A DNA stretch of 64,000 bases, taken from assembly GCF_947493865.1 (NCBI RefSeq), contig NZ_CANLTC010000006.1, forward strand, positions 62,001-126,000, read 5' to 3'. Positions 10,328 through 23,135 of this stretch are shown one piece after another (position 1 is the first letter of the stretch; each line of letters begins with the position of its first letter). Under the pieces are notes generated by a model. That model was not told the DNA's origin and searched no databases. It worked only from the letters and a program-made list of their open reading frames with translations. A program made the position numbers and the translations under genes. The DNA comes from an uncultured Halomonas sp. (GTDB lineage: Bacteria > Pseudomonadota > Gammaproteobacteria > Pseudomonadales > Halomonadaceae).

Positions 10328-11518
10328 ATGTCCGAACGCCTGCGCCTGAAGAAGAATGCCGATCGTCGCCTGAAGGCCGGTCACCTATGGCTCTACTCCA
10401 ACGAGATCGATATCGACGAGACGCCGCTGAAGGGCATCGAGCCTGGCGCCCAGGCGGTGGTGGAAGCCGCCAATGGCAAGGCGATGGGCATTGCCTACGT
10501 CAATCCTCATTCATTGATCTGTGCCCGCGTGGTTTCCCGGGATGCCAATGTGCGTCTGGATCGCTCCTTGCTGGTGCACCGCTTCAATCAGGCCTTGGCA
10601 CTGCGCCAGCGCTTGTTCGATAAGCCTTTCTATCGGCTTGTGCACGGTGAGGGCGACCTGCTGCCGGGTCTGATCGTCGATCGTTTCGACGATGTGCTGG
10701 TGGTCCAGCTCAACACCCTGGGCATGGAACACTTGGGCGAAGAGGTCGTGGCGGCACTGAACAAAGTGCTTTCACCGCGTGCCATCGTGTTCAAGAACGA
10801 CACCTCCGGGCGACGCCTCGAAAACCTCGAGCATCAGGTGGAAGTGGTGCAGGGCACCTTGCCGGAACAGGTGGTGATGGAAGAGAACGGTGTGCGTTTC
10901 GCCGTGCCGGTGATGGACGGACAAAAGACGGGCTGGTTCTTTGATCATCGTGCCAATCGAGCCTGGCTCAATAGCCTGGTCGCCGGCAAGCGGGTGCTGG
11001 ATGTATTCAGCTACGTAGGAGGCTGGGGAGTGCAGGCAGCCGCCCATGGGGCCAGCGAGGTGCTGTGCGTGGACAGCTCCGCCGATGCCCTGGCCCAGGT
11101 CGCCGAGAATGCCGAACTCAATGGCCTTGGCGAGCAGGTGGCGGTGGCCGAAGCCGACGCTTTCGAGGCATTGGCGGCGCTGAAGGCCGAGGGTGAGCAG
11201 TTCGATGTGGTCGTTCTCGATCCTCCTGCCTTCATCAAGAAACGCAAGGATATTCCCAACGGTGAGCGGGCCTATTCACGTCTCAACCGCGAGGCGATAC
11301 GCCTGCTTGGCCGGGATGGACTGCTGCTGAGCGCTTCCTGCTCCATGCACCTGGCGCAGGAGCGTTTGATCGAGTGCGTGCGCGGCGCGGTGCGCCATCA
11401 GGACCGTCACGGACAGGTGATTTATCAGGGCGGCCAGGGGCCGGATCATCCGGTGCACCCGGCTATTCCCGAAACGGCCTATTTGAAGGCGCTAGGCGTA
11501 CGCGTCTTCCGCGATTGA
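10328..11518 (+). CDS. rlmI: 23S rRNA (cytosine-C5)-methyltransferase, RlmI type
   Basis: A 396-residue SAM-dependent RNA methyltransferase of the length of E. coli RlmI, which makes m5C1962 in 23S rRNA. The N-terminal PUA-like domain (LKKNADRRLKAGHLWLYSNEI) is followed by an EEHEI-like linker and a Rossmann domain with VLDVFSYVGGWGVQAA (SAM loop) and VVLDPPAFIKKR. SCSMHL contains the cysteine expected in m5C enzymes. ATG 10328 is preceded by TGGAG; a TTG at 10313 would extend it by five residues. The RlmI assignment within COG1092 is likely but not certain. Confidence 0.85.
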   Translation: MSERLRLKKNADRRLKAGHLWLYSNEIDIDETPLKGIEPGAQAVVEAANGKAMGIAYVNPHSLICARVVSRDANVRLDRSLLVHRFNQALALRQRLFDKPFYRLVHGEGDLLPGLIVDRFDDVLVVQLNTLGMEHLGEEVVAALNKVLSPRAIVFKNDTSGRRLENLEHQVEVVQGTLPEQVVMEENGVRFAVPVMDGQKTGWFFDHRANRAWLNSLVAGKRVLDVFSYVGGWGVQAAAHGASEVLCVDSSADALAQVAENAELNGLGEQVAVAEADAFEALAALKAEGEQFDVVVLDPPAFIKKRKDIPNGERAYSRLNREAIRLLGRDGLLLSASCSMHLAQERLIECVRGAVRHQDRHGQVIYQGGQGPDHPVHPAIPETAYLKALGVRVFRD

Positions 11519-11520
11519 TC

Positions 11521-11648
11521 GAGGAAATGGCTGTGCTCGCCTATACGGCGTTAAACACCGATTCAAAATGCTCATTTACAACTACGTAAACTCCGCCTTT
11601 TTCGTCGATGTTTGCCTTGTCTAGGCTTCGCTCGCTCATTTCCTTACT
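11521..11648. repeat. Dispersed hairpin repeat, copy 1 (3' of rlmI)
   Basis: Shares the core ATACGGCGTT ... CAAAATGCTCATTTAC ... GTAAACTCCGC ... GCCTTGTCT with three other intergenic copies. It folds on itself: outer arms AGGAAATG (11522-11529) with CATTTCCT (11637-11644), middle stem AAACACCGA (11553-11561) with TCGATGTTT (11605-11613, one mismatch), apex TTTAC (11575-11579) with GTAAA (11586-11590). It ends just before the ribosome binding site of the DUF2007 gene. Confidence 0.8.
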
Positions 11649-11659
11649 TTGGAGGCAAT

Positions 11660-12004
11660 GTGGTATCCCAGTACGTTCAGGTCTTTCGGCACAGCAACGC
11701 CTTGCTGGTCGGCCATGTACGTAATGTGCTGGAAAACGCCGGCCTGCCCTGTGAACTGCGCAACATGACGCTAGGGGGTGGTGCCGGTGAGTTGCCCCTC
11801 GGCGAGTGTGAGCCGGAGGTATGGGTGGCCCCGCACAATCGCGCGCGTGCCGAGACGCTGATCGAAGAGGCGTTGAACGGTCCGCGAGAACCGGCCCAGG
11901 TATGGCGCTGCCCCCGGTGCGATGAACTTCTGGAAGGCGTATTCGATACCTGCTGGCAGTGTGGCCGGGCAAAACCCGCTGGGAGTGGCTCGATTTTGTC
12001 GTGA
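11660..12004 (+). CDS. DUF2007 domain protein with C-terminal zinc ribbon
   Basis: A 114-residue protein of unknown function. The N-terminal DUF2007-like part (YVQVFRHSNALLVGHVRNVLENAGLPCELRN) resembles a small alpha/beta sensory fold. The C-terminus is a zinc ribbon, CPRC ... CWQCG. I chose GTG 11660 because GGAGG (11651-11655) lies just upstream; an in-frame ATG at 11612 would read through the hairpin repeat and is unlikely. It lies between rlmI and ald without an obvious partner. Confidence 0.75.
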   Translation: MVSQYVQVFRHSNALLVGHVRNVLENAGLPCELRNMTLGGGAGELPLGECEPEVWVAPHNRARAETLIEEALNGPREPAQVWRCPRCDELLEGVFDTCWQCGRAKPAGSGSILS

Positions 12005-12064
12005 TTCCCTTCCTGTGCTGTACTGAATATCGGTATTGCTTTCAATTCTCGGGCAGGAGTTCCT

Positions 12065-13180
12065 ATGAAGATCGCGGTTCCCAAGGAAATCAAGAATCAC
12101 GAATATCGCGTCGCCCTGACCCCGACCGGGGTGCGGGAATTGACCGAGCGTGGCCATCAGGTGGCAGTGCAGACCTCCGCCGGTGATGGCTCGGGTTTTC
12201 CCGATGCGGACTACGAAGCAGCCGGCGCAACTCTCGAAGCCGATGTGGACACGCTTTGGCGCGACGCCGAGTTGATCCTCAAGGTGAAAGAGCCACAAAG
12301 CGAAGAAGTGGCGCGTCTTGGCGAAGGGCAAGCATTGTTCACCTATCTGCATCTGGCCGCCGAAGAGACGTTGACCAGGGAGCTGATGGCGACCGGGGCG
12401 ACCTGTATCGCCTACGAGACCGTTACCGATGACCAGGGTGGGTTGCCCTTGCTGGCGCCCATGAGCCGTGTCGCCGGACGCATGGCCGTGCAGGCCGGGG
12501 CGCACAGCCTGGAAAAGGCCCAGGGCGGCTCGGGGATACTGCTGCCCGGTGTACCCGGAGTGGCGCCGGCCAAGGTGGCGGTCATCGGGGGCGGCGTGGT
12601 CGGTGAAAACGCCGCTCGCATGGCGCTGGGCCTGGGAGCGGACGTCACCGTACTCGATAAATCGTTGCCACGCCTCGAGGCCCTCGATCATCGTTACCAG
12701 GGGCGCCTGCACACCGTCTACTCCACCACCGATGCTCTGGAAAAAGCGACAAGGGAATCCGACCTGATCATCGGCGCGGTACTGGTGCCCGGTGCCGCGG
12801 CACCCAAGTTGATCACACGGGAGCAACTATCCGACATGCATCCCGGTAGCGTGCTGGTGGATGTTGCCATCGACCAGGGCGGCTGCTTCGAGACCAGCAA
12901 GCCGACCACTCATGATGAACCGACCTATATCATCGACGACGTGGTGCATTATTGCGTGGCCAACATGCCCGGTGCGGTGGCACGCACCTCGACCCAGGCA
13001 TTGACCAACGCCACCATACCCTTCATCACGGCCTTGGCAGACAAGGGGTGGAAGCGAGCACTGGCAGAGGATGAGCATTTCCTGCCGGGACTCAACGTAC
13101 ACGCCGGTCAAGTCACTCATCCGGCGGTAGCGGAAGCCTTCGGGCTGGATAGCGTTGATCCTCATACGATCGTCAGCTAA
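12065..13180 (+). CDS. ald: Alanine dehydrogenase
   Basis: Reversibly oxidises L-alanine to pyruvate and ammonia with NAD. The 371 residues have the family length, the N-terminal [20 protein letters not shown], the substrate-binding LFTYLHLA (with its lysine/histidine neighbours), the dinucleotide loop [15 protein letters not shown] and the DVAIDQGGC segment. AGGAG lies eight bases before the ATG. It is monocistronic as far as visible; a hairpin without T-run follows at 13207-13232. Confidence 0.93.
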   Translation: MKIAVPKEIKNHEYRVALTPTGVRELTERGHQVAVQTSAGDGSGFPDADYEAAGATLEADVDTLWRDAELILKVKEPQSEEVARLGEGQALFTYLHLAAEETLTRELMATGATCIAYETVTDDQGGLPLLAPMSRVAGRMAVQAGAHSLEKAQGGSGILLPGVPGVAPAKVAVIGGGVVGENAARMALGLGADVTVLDKSLPRLEALDHRYQGRLHTVYSTTDALEKATRESDLIIGAVLVPGAAAPKLITREQLSDMHPGSVLVDVAIDQGGCFETSKPTTHDEPTYIIDDVVHYCVANMPGAVARTSTQALTNATIPFITALADKGWKRALAEDEHFLPGLNVHAGQVTHPAVAEAFGLDSVDPHTIVS

Positions 13181-13206
13181 GCCTGAGTTAAGTCTGAAAA
13201 GCGCTG

Positions 13207-13232
13207 CGACCTCGGCAGGCAGACCGAGGTCG
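13207..13232 (+). terminator. Hairpin between ald and trpS
   Basis: Perfect 9-bp arms CGACCTCGG / CCGAGGTCG with an eight-base loop. No T-run follows, so intrinsic termination is doubtful; it may protect the ald mRNA 3' end or assist Rho-dependent termination. Confidence 0.4.
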
Positions 13233-13305
13233 GCAGTCGCGTTGAAAACCTCCCGCGTTGTACACTGGACGCATTTGCCACCGACCAAGCAGATACGCCA
13301 TTCCC

Positions 13306-14319
13306 ATGCAAAAGACCCGTGTTCTTACCGGTATCACTACCAGCGGTACGCCGCATCTCGGCAACTATGTCGGGGCCATCAAGCCAGCCATCGATGCAAG
13401 CCAGGATCCCAACGTCCAGTCCTATTATTTTCTCGCCGACCTGCATTCCCTGATCAAGTGCCAGGATCCCAAGCGCGTCCAGCAGTCGCGCCTCGAGATC
13501 GCCGCCACCTGGCTGGCGCTGGGGCTGGATACCGATAATGCCATTTTCTATCGTCAGTCGGACATTCCCGAGATTCCCGAGCTGACCTGGATGCTCTCCT
13601 GCGTCTGCGCCAAGGGCTTGATGAACCGTGCCCATGCCTACAAGGCGGCGGTGGCGGAGAATGAGTCCGCCGGTCAGCAGGATCCGGACAAGGGCGTGAC
13701 CATGGGGTTGTTCGGATACCCTGTACTGATGGCCGCCGATATCCTGATGTTCAACGCAAACAAGGTGCCGGTGGGTCGTGATCAGATCCAGCACATCGAG
13801 ATGGCGCGCGACATGGCCGGGCGCTTCAATCATCTCTACAAGGGGCAGTATTTCACGTTGCCCGAGGCGGTGGTGGACGAGCGCGTTCAGGTGCTCGGCG
13901 GGCTCGATGGGCGCAAGATGTCGAAGAGCTACAACAACACCATCCCCTTGTTCGTTTCCGAGAAGAAGCTTCTCAAGCTGGTGCGCAAGATCAAGACCAA
14001 CTCCCTGGAGCCTGGCGAGCCCAAGGATCCCGAGGGCTGCACGCTGTTCCAGATCTACTCCGCCTTCGCCACGCAGGAGGAGAGTGCGGAAATGCGACGG
14101 CGCTATCATGAAGGTATCGGCTGGGGCGAGGCCAAGGATGCGCTCTTCGATTATCTCAATACCCATCTCCGCGAGCCCCGGGAACGCTATCTGGCGTTGA
14201 TGGAGGACCCAGGGCATATCGAAGGCGTGTTGCAAAAAGGTGCCGAGCGCGCCCGGGCCGAGGCGGCGCCCTTGATGGATAGATTGCGTCATGCTGCAGG
14301 ATTGGGGAAGTTCATCTGA
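13306..14319 (+). CDS. trpS: Tryptophanyl-tRNA synthetase
   Basis: Charges tRNA-Trp. A class I synthetase of 337 residues with the HIGH-like signature TPHLGNYVG near the N-terminus and the KMSKS loop in [10 protein letters not shown]. Other conserved segments are [13 protein letters not shown] and [18 protein letters not shown] 13306 gives the family start [10 protein letters not shown]; longer in-frame starts have no support. Confidence 0.97.
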   Translation: MQKTRVLTGITTSGTPHLGNYVGAIKPAIDASQDPNVQSYYFLADLHSLIKCQDPKRVQQSRLEIAATWLALGLDTDNAIFYRQSDIPEIPELTWMLSCVCAKGLMNRAHAYKAAVAENESAGQQDPDKGVTMGLFGYPVLMAADILMFNANKVPVGRDQIQHIEMARDMAGRFNHLYKGQYFTLPEAVVDERVQVLGGLDGRKMSKSYNNTIPLFVSEKKLLKLVRKIKTNSLEPGEPKDPEGCTLFQIYSAFATQEESAEMRRRYHEGIGWGEAKDALFDYLNTHLREPRERYLALMEDPGHIEGVLQKGAERARAEAAPLMDRLRHAAGLGKFI

Positions 14320-14437
14320 CTGGCCATTTATTCTTTTTTGGAATAGATAGGCAATTTTAAATAATTTTTGTAAAGGTGGTGAGTTCGTTAATCTAGGGTC
14401 ATCGGCCAACGGGCCTAATGTCCTCAGGGGGCTCATC

Positions 14438-15646
14438 ATGCGTGAACTTGTACTGACCGAGGAGCATCCTCACCAACTTTCCTTCCCAGCCTTGGCCGCC
14501 ATCGCGGGGGCTGTCGCCATCCTGGCGATTGGCGCCACTTTTGGTGTGCGGCTGGCCGCGCTGATGCTGGTCGGCGGCGCTCTGGGAGCGGTGCTTTATC
14601 ATGCCGCCTTTGGCTTTACCGGCGCCTGGCGGGTGTTCATCAGTGAACGCCGCGGCCGGGGGCTGCGGGCGCAGATGGTCATGCTGGCCATTGCCGTCGT
14701 GCTGTTCTTCCCCGCGCTCGGTGCTGGAACCCTATTCGGAACGCCGGTTTCGGGCTATGTGGCGCCCATCGGGGTCTCGGTATTGGTGGGTGCCTTCCTG
14801 TTCGGTCTGGGCATGCAGCTCGGCGGCGGCTGCGCCTCCGGTACGCTGTTCACCGTGGGCGGCGGCAATGCGCGCATGGTGATCACCCTGGCGTTCTTCA
14901 TCGTGGGCTCGTTGATCGGCACGGCGCATTTCTCCTGGTGGACGGGCCTGCCGGCCTTCCAGCCGACCTCACTGGTCGATGTGTTCGGTGCTGGGGGTGG
15001 CATTACCATCAGCCTGCTGGCATTCGCGGCGATCGCGGCGGTTACCGTCATGATGGAGAAGCGTCGTCATGGTCAGCTCGAACAGGCGCCGCGGCCCGAG
15101 CCAGGTGCCTCGAAATGGTTACGCGGCCCTTGGCCACTGCTGTATGGCGCCGTGGCTCTGGCGCTGCTCAATTTCATCACGCTCGCATTGGCAGGGCGCC
15201 CCTGGGGGATTACCTCGGCCTTTGCGCTCTGGGGTGCCAAGGGATTCGAGGCGCTAGGTGGCGATGTCAGCGGTTGGGGCTATTGGCAGACACCGGGTAA
15301 TGCCGCGGCGCTCAAGGCCAGCGTGTGGTCGGACGTCACCACGATAATGAATATCGGCATCATTCTCGGCGCCGGGACTGCGGCATCGCTGGCCGGCAAA
15401 TTTGCGCCCAAGTTTCATATCCCTCTACGCTCTATCATTGCGGCGGTCATCGGTGGCCTGCTGCTCGGGTATGGGGCGCGGTTGGCGTTCGGTTGCAATA
15501 TTGGCGCCTACTTCGGCGGTATCGCCTCTGGTAGCCTACATGGTTGGCTGTGGCTGGTGGCGGCTTTCGCCGGCAACATGCTGGGGGTGAAACTACGGCC
15601 CCTGTTCTTTGCGAGTCCGGCTCGACCCTGGGTGCGCAGTAATTAG
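14438..15646 (+). CDS. YeeE/YedE family membrane transporter (thiosulfate or sulfur compound uptake)
   Basis: A 402-residue integral membrane protein with about nine or more hydrophobic segments in two halves. The family's conserved cysteine motifs GGGCASG and FGCNIGAYFGG lie in pseudo-symmetric positions. In Spirochaeta TsuA and E. coli YeeE such cysteines relay thiosulfate through the pore; transport of thiosulfate or a related sulfur species is therefore likely, but the substrate here is inferred. It is encoded alone, with no TusA-like gene adjacent, and is followed by a terminator. Confidence 0.8.
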   Translation: MRELVLTEEHPHQLSFPALAAIAGAVAILAIGATFGVRLAALMLVGGALGAVLYHAAFGFTGAWRVFISERRGRGLRAQMVMLAIAVVLFFPALGAGTLFGTPVSGYVAPIGVSVLVGAFLFGLGMQLGGGCASGTLFTVGGGNARMVITLAFFIVGSLIGTAHFSWWTGLPAFQPTSLVDVFGAGGGITISLLAFAAIAAVTVMMEKRRHGQLEQAPRPEPGASKWLRGPWPLLYGAVALALLNFITLALAGRPWGITSAFALWGAKGFEALGGDVSGWGYWQTPGNAAALKASVWSDVTTIMNIGIILGAGTAASLAGKFAPKFHIPLRSIIAAVIGGLLLGYGARLAFGCNIGAYFGGIASGSLHGWLWLVAAFAGNMLGVKLRPLFFASPARPWVRSN

Positions 15647-15668
15647 TCGCCTCGCTATTATTGAAAAG

Positions 15669-15699
15669 ATGCCTCGGTCTTTATGGTCGGGGCATTTTT
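15669..15699 (+). terminator. Rho-independent terminator of the YeeE/YedE gene
   Basis: Arms ATGCCTCG and CGGGGCAT (one G-T pair) surround a longer loop and are followed by TTTTTG, about 20 bases after the stop codon. The rest of the gap to maeA holds AT-rich DNA (15850-15875) but no gene. Confidence 0.75.
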
Positions 15700-15881
15700 G
15701 TTGCGGCAGTGAAAGAGGGTGTTATCCCTGACGCTTGGACACAGGCCGAAACCGGCAGGGCATGTTATCTTTAGGATATAAGACAGCTCTCAACTGCCAG
15801 GATCGAGATGCCTTGGCGGTCGCAAATCTGATCTCCCTGGTTGATGAACGTAATTAAAACTTAATTTAAAAGAGCCGAGCC

Positions 15882-17561
<1,680 letters not shown>

Positions 17562-17589
17562 GTACGACGTGTGTGCTCGGCTATAACGG

Positions 17590-17628
17590 AAAACGGCCCA
17601 TCGACAGTGTCGATGGGCCGTTTATTTT
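17590..17628. terminator. Bidirectional terminator between maeA and acnA
   Basis: Perfect 14-bp arms AAACGGCCCATCGA / TCGATGGGCCGTTT enclose a short loop, with T-rich DNA on the right and A-rich DNA on the left, so it can stop transcription from both converging genes. Confidence 0.9.
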
Positions 17629-17669
17629 ACTGTAAGGACAAGCGGGCGCCAGAGACGCCCGACGCATGG

Positions 17670-20423
17670 TTACAGCATATTGCGCAGCACGTAGTGCAGG
17701 ATGCCGCCATGCTGGTAATAGGCCATCTCGTTGGCCGTGTCGATGCGACACTTGGCGTCCAGGGTCTTCTCGCCATTGTCGCTCTTGATCGTCACCTTGA
17801 CGCTGGCGCCCGGTTCGAGATCGCCCAAGCCTTCGATGGAGAAGGTCTCGTCGCCGGTCAATCCCAGGGACTTGCGGTCCTCGCCCTCGGGGAACTGCAG
17901 TGGCAGCACGCCCATGCCGATCAGGTTGGAGCGGTGGATGCGCTCGTAGGATTCGGCGATGACCGCACGCACGCCGAGTAGCCGCGTGCCCTTGGCCGCC
18001 CAGTCCCGGGAAGAGCCGGTGCCGTACTCCTTGCCGGCAACTACCACGAGAGGCGTATCATCCTCGGCGTACTTCATGGCTGCATCATAGATCGCCATCT
18101 GTTCGCCGGAAGGTACATGACGGGTATAGCCGCCTTCCACGTCGTCGAGCATTTCGTTTCTGATACGCACGTTGGCGAAGGTGCCGCGCATCATGACTTC
18201 GTGGTTACCGCGCCGCGAGCCGTAGGAGTTGAAATCACTGATCTCGACGCCGTGCTCCTGCAGGTAGCGTCCTGCGGGGCTATCGGGCTTGATCGAACCC
18301 GCCGGCGAGATATGGTCCGTGGTCACCGAGTCGCCAAGCATGGCCAGCACCTTGGCGTCCTTGACGTCCTCGATGGGCTCGGGCTCCTTGCCCATGCCCT
18401 CGAAGAACGGCGGATGCTGAATGTAGGTGGAATCCTTGGACCATTCGTAGACCTTGCTCTCGGGCACCTTGATGGAGCGCCACTGCTCATCGCCGTCGAA
18501 CACTTCGGCATATTCCTTGCGGAACATGTCGGTCTTGACCTGTTCCACCGCCTCGGCGATCTCGGCCTGTGAAGGCCAGATATCTTTCAGGTAAACCGGC
18601 TCGCCATCCTTGTCCTTGCCAAGCGGTTCCTTGGACAAGTCGAGACGCACATTGCCTGCCAGCGCATAGGCGACCACCAGGGGCGGTGACGCCAGCCAGT
18701 TGGTCTTGACCAGCGGGTGCACCCGGCCCTCGAAGTTCCGGTTACCCGAAAGCACCGACGCCACGGTCAGATCGCCATCGTTGACCGCTTTCTCGATCGC
18801 CTCGGGCAATGGGCCGGAGTTGCCGATACAGGTGGTGCAGCCATAGCCCACCAGATTGAAGCCAAGCTCGTTCAGATCTTCCTGGACACCGCCGGCGGCA
18901 AGATATTCGGTAACCACCTTGGAACCCGGTGCCAGGGATGTCTTGACCCAAGGCTTCGTGGTCAGACCCTTTTCCACTGCCTTGCGTGCCAGCAGGCCCG
19001 CAGCCAGCATCACGCTGGGATTCGAGGTGTTGGTACAGGAGGTGATGGCGGCGATGACCACGGCACCGGCGTTGAGCTTGAACTCTTCGTCACCGATCTT
19101 GCAAAGCTGGCTATCGCTACCTTCGTAGCAGCTGTGATAGTAATCGGTGACGGATTCCGATGCCGGCTGACCGCCACCTTCCGCCTGCCACTCGTCCTTC
19201 GCTTCCTGGGGGGCATCCGGCGCATCGCTTTCCATCAGCTTCTCGAAGGTCGCTTTCATATCGGAAAGCGCAACCCGGTCCTGGGGGCGCTTGGGGCCGG
19301 CCAGGCTGGCTTCCACCTCGCCCATGTCAAGCGAGAGGGTGTCGGTGTAGATGGGCTCATGGCCGGGTTCGCGCCACAGGCCCTGCTCCTTGGCGTAGGC
19401 TTCCACCAGGGCGATCTGAGAATCCTCACGGCCGGTCAGGCGCATGTAATTCAAGGTCTGGTCGTCTACCGGAAAGAAGCCGCAGGTAGCGCCGTATTCC
19501 GGCGCCATGTTGGCGATGGTGGCCCGGTCCGCTACCGGCATGTCCTTGAGGCCGTCGCCGTAGAATTCGACGAACTTGCCCACCACACCCTTTTTGCGCA
19601 GCATCTCTGTCACGGTCAAGACCAGATCTGTCGCGGTGATGCCTTCCCTGAGCTTGCCGGTGATCTTGAAGCCGATGACTTCGGGAATCACCATGGAGAC
19701 CGGCTGGCCCAGCATGGCCGCTTCCGCTTCGATGCCGCCCACGCCCCAGCCGAGGATGCCCAGGCCGTTGATCATGGTGGTGTGGGAGTCGGTGCCGACC
19801 AGGGTGTCGGGGTAGGCGAAGGTCTTGCCGTCCTGTTCCTTCGTCCAGACCGTCCTGCCCAGATACTCCAGGTTGACCTGGTGGCAAATGCCCGTGCCCG
19901 GCGGGACTACGCGGAAATTATCGAAGGCCTGCTGGCCCCAGCGCAGAAACTCATAGCGTTCGTGGTTGCGCTCCATCTCGATGGCAACGTTGTCCTTGAA
20001 CGCTGACGCATCGCCGAAGTGATCGACCATCACCGAGTGGTCGATGACCAGATCGACAGGGGAGAGCGGGTTGATGCGAGCCGGATCCTCCCCCAGGCGC
20101 TCCACGGCGTCGCGCATGGACGCCAGGTCGACAACGCCGGGTACGCCGGTGAAATCCTGCATCAGCACCCGGGCAGGGCGATAGCCGATCTCCCGGGTGG
20201 AGCGGGCGTCCTTCTGCCAGTCGACCAGGGCCTGCATGTCATCGCTGGACACGCTCTCGTCATCGGCGTAGCGCAGCTGGTTCTCGAGCAGCACCTTGAG
20301 CGTGAAGGGCAGCCGCTTGATATCGCCGAACGCCTCGGCGGCCTTGGGCAAGCTGTAATAGTGATAGGTGGAACCTGAAGCTTCGAGAGTGCTCAAGGTA
20401 TCCGGTGTCTTGTCCGTGCTCAT
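17670..20423 (-). CDS. acnA: Aconitate hydratase A
   Basis: Isomerises citrate to isocitrate in the TCA cycle using a [4Fe-4S] cluster. The 917 residues are the AcnA/IRP type rather than AcnB. Cluster cysteines are in [15 protein letters not shown] and [11 protein letters not shown]; other signatures are [24 protein letters not shown] and the swivel domain with [20 protein letters not shown] precedes ATG 20423. It converges with maeA, so C4 flux enzymes lie side by side but are transcribed separately. Confidence 0.96.
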   Translation of the reverse strand: MSTDKTPDTLSTLEASGSTYHYYSLPKAAEAFGDIKRLPFTLKVLLENQLRYADDESVSSDDMQALVDWQKDARSTREIGYRPARVLMQDFTGVPGVVDLASMRDAVERLGEDPARINPLSPVDLVIDHSVMVDHFGDASAFKDNVAIEMERNHERYEFLRWGQQAFDNFRVVPPGTGICHQVNLEYLGRTVWTKEQDGKTFAYPDTLVGTDSHTTMINGLGILGWGVGGIEAEAAMLGQPVSMVIPEVIGFKITGKLREGITATDLVLTVTEMLRKKGVVGKFVEFYGDGLKDMPVADRATIANMAPEYGATCGFFPVDDQTLNYMRLTGREDSQIALVEAYAKEQGLWREPGHEPIYTDTLSLDMGEVEASLAGPKRPQDRVALSDMKATFEKLMESDAPDAPQEAKDEWQAEGGGQPASESVTDYYHSCYEGSDSQLCKIGDEEFKLNAGAVVIAAITSCTNTSNPSVMLAAGLLARKAVEKGLTTKPWVKTSLAPGSKVVTEYLAAGGVQEDLNELGFNLVGYGCTTCIGNSGPLPEAIEKAVNDGDLTVASVLSGNRNFEGRVHPLVKTNWLASPPLVVAYALAGNVRLDLSKEPLGKDKDGEPVYLKDIWPSQAEIAEAVEQVKTDMFRKEYAEVFDGDEQWRSIKVPESKVYEWSKDSTYIQHPPFFEGMGKEPEPIEDVKDAKVLAMLGDSVTTDHISPAGSIKPDSPAGRYLQEHGVEISDFNSYGSRRGNHEVMMRGTFANVRIRNEMLDDVEGGYTRHVPSGEQMAIYDAAMKYAEDDTPLVVVAGKEYGTGSSRDWAAKGTRLLGVRAVIAESYERIHRSNLIGMGVLPLQFPEGEDRKSLGLTGDETFSIEGLGDLEPGASVKVTIKSDNGEKTLDAKCRIDTANEMAYYQHGGILHYVLRNML

Positions 20424-20969
20424 GGAACTCCTCCTTTATTGTCCTCGGTAGTCGTGTTGCCTACTGGCGTTAGGCTGGCGCTGGCAGATCGACATGCGAG
20501 AATGCGGGTCACTTGCTGATCCGAATCTTAAACGTCCGGTGCTTACTTGGCAGCTTAGCAGCATACTCTGCTGAAAAGGCCATTTGCTTTCCCTACTACT
20601 TTTTTACATGGGCATGATAAAGGGGGAATTCAAGCACCTGCCAGTGGCGCGAGGATGCAGTGCTGCGATGAGATGTGCCAATGATGGCTTGGGCGTCCGA
20701 TGAAAACGCCTGGAGCATTTGTAACTGCGCCCCTTGAAAATGCGCCGGACAGACACCACCTTCAGGTACTGAACGCAACGCTGGAAGAGCTGGAGCGCTT
20801 GATGCTCGATCGCACTATCGACGCTTCCTAAGCATTTGTATTATCGGCACTCCGATAGGTTGCTGCTATGTGCACTATTGGGGGAATCAAATTGGCAAAT
20901 GCCCGAATAGCCTCTAAGCTCGGCACCGAATTCGTTTGAAATGATCGGTTTGATCAAAAGGAGACATGC
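20424..20969. other. Gap between acnA and peroxiredoxin (546 bases)
   Basis: The left part should hold the acnA promoter (minus strand). The middle holds one possible very small gene at 20700-20831. Toward the right, TTGGCA (20892-20897) and TAAGCT (20915-20920), 17 bases apart, could be a moderate promoter for the peroxiredoxin. No hairpin repeat or RNA gene is evident. Confidence 0.4.
20700..20831 (+). CDS. Possible 43-residue hypothetical protein
   Basis: ATG 20700 opens a 43-codon frame ending HHLQVLNATLEELERLMLDRTIDAS, an amphipathic helix-like tail with codon choice similar to the neighbours. There is no convincing ribosome binding site and I do not recognise the sequence. It may be a decayed gene remnant. 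Low confidence. Confidence 0.22.
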   Translation: MKTPGAFVTAPLENAPDRHHLQVLNATLEELERLMLDRTIDAS

Positions 20970-21572
20970 ATGAGTGTATTGGTTGGACGCCAGGCCCCGG
21001 ATTTCGAAGCCGCCGCTGTTCTAGGCAACGGTGAGATCGTCGAAAATTTCAAGCTGTCCGATAGCAACGGCAAGCTGCGCGTGCTGTTCTTCTGGCCGCT
21101 GGACTTCACCTTCGTGTGCCCTTCGGAAATCATCGCCCATGACAACCGTCTGGCGCAGTTCAAGGAACTTGGGGTCGAAGTCATCGGTGCATCCATCGAT
21201 TCTCAGTTTTCCCACTATGCCTGGCGCAAGACCTCTCCGGACGCGGGGGGTATCGGTGAAGTCGGCTTCCCGATCGTCGCCGACGTCAAGCACGAGATCG
21301 TTCAGGCCTATGGCATCGAGCATCCTGAAGCCGGCGTGGCGCTGCGCGCCTCTTTCCTGATCGACGAAGAGGGTGTCGTTCAGCACCAGACCGTCAACAA
21401 CCTGCCCCTGGGCCGTAACGTCGACGAGATGCTGCGCATGGTCAAGGCGCTGCAGCACCACCAGAAGCACGGTGAAGTCTGCCCCGCAGGCTGGGACGAA
21501 GGTCAGGAAGGCATGAAGGATAACGCGGAAGGTGTCGCCAAGTACCTGGGCACTCACTCCACGCAGCTATAA
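20970..21572 (+). CDS. Typical 2-Cys peroxiredoxin (AhpC/TSA family)
   Basis: Reduces peroxides with an active-site thiol. The 200 residues carry the peroxidatic cysteine C50 in FTFVCPSE and the resolving cysteine C171 in GEVCPAGW. A GGIG motif and a C-terminal KYL stretch resemble the features linked to sensitivity to over-oxidation. GGAG precedes the ATG. It lies upstream of trxB, which would supply reduced thioredoxin, but a strong terminator separates the two. Family name is safe; the exact symbol (ahpC, tsaA or prx) is not. Confidence 0.92.
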   Translation: MSVLVGRQAPDFEAAAVLGNGEIVENFKLSDSNGKLRVLFFWPLDFTFVCPSEIIAHDNRLAQFKELGVEVIGASIDSQFSHYAWRKTSPDAGGIGEVGFPIVADVKHEIVQAYGIEHPEAGVALRASFLIDEEGVVQHQTVNNLPLGRNVDEMLRMVKALQHHQKHGEVCPAGWDEGQEGMKDNAEGVAKYLGTHSTQL

Positions 21573-21588
21573 GCGTTCTTGCGTATCG

Positions 21589-21614
21589 GGGCGGCCTCAG
21601 GGCCGCCCTTTTTT
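21589..21614 (+). terminator. Rho-independent terminator of the peroxiredoxin gene
   Basis: Perfect GGGCGGCC / GGCCGCCC arms with a four-base TCAG loop and six T residues. Confidence 0.92.
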
Positions 21615-21746
21615 CGTTAGCACTGTTTTTCCTTAGCACGGTGCTCTGGATGACGTGAGGCCTGGGCTTGTTGCATTGGGCGAACCCAGCCCTCAATTTA
21701 GTCCCTGACAATCACATGCAAACGCCGCTTTTGCGACGTTCGATGA

Positions 21747-22718
<972 letters not shown>

Positions 22719-22761
22719 AGGAAATGGGCAACCATTACCCAGAGTGCGGCATGCTCCGCTT

Positions 22762-23013
22762 TCAATAATGGGGCGGCTTTTCCTGTTGTCCTGAATAGTC
22801 GCTTTCTTCCGGATCCATGCTTTTCAGCCACTGATGTTGATTGCGCAAATGTGTCTGCATCAGATCGCTGAGCCGCTCCAGTCGCGCGAGTCGTTGTTCC
22901 TGCGCCGACACTGCCTGATCGAGGGTATCCAGCCAGTATTCCTGGTGAGTTATTCGGCTCTCTAGTGCTTCAAAACGCCGTTCCAGGCGGGCAAGCGTAG
23001 TTTCGTCCGTCAT
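22762..23013 (-). CDS. slyX: SlyX family protein
   Basis: An 83-residue protein that is almost wholly coiled coil (LARLERRFEALESRITHQEYW and further heptads), ending in the PPHY motif typical of SlyX. Function is unknown; the name comes from its position next to slyD in enteric bacteria. I chose ATG 23013 for family length and start (MTDETTLARLE); an upstream in-frame start would overlap the divergent gene region. Confidence 0.88.
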   Translation of the reverse strand: MTDETTLARLERRFEALESRITHQEYWLDTLDQAVSAQEQRLARLERLSDLMQTHLRNQHQWLKSMDPEESDYSGQQEKPPHY

Positions 23014-23135
23014 GCTAGAATCCTTGCGCTGCGGGACGCTGGTCATCGCGTCCCCTTTGCATCTTTGCCCCATATGCGCATCCTGATGCCAATTGGGGCG
23101 GTCTTTGTTCATCACAACAAGAGAATCCGAGGTCC

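Noticed and set aside
20596-20778. A 60-codon minus-strand frame upstream of the peroxiredoxin
   Set aside because: No ribosome binding site, no recognisable domain, and composition unlike neighbouring proteins.
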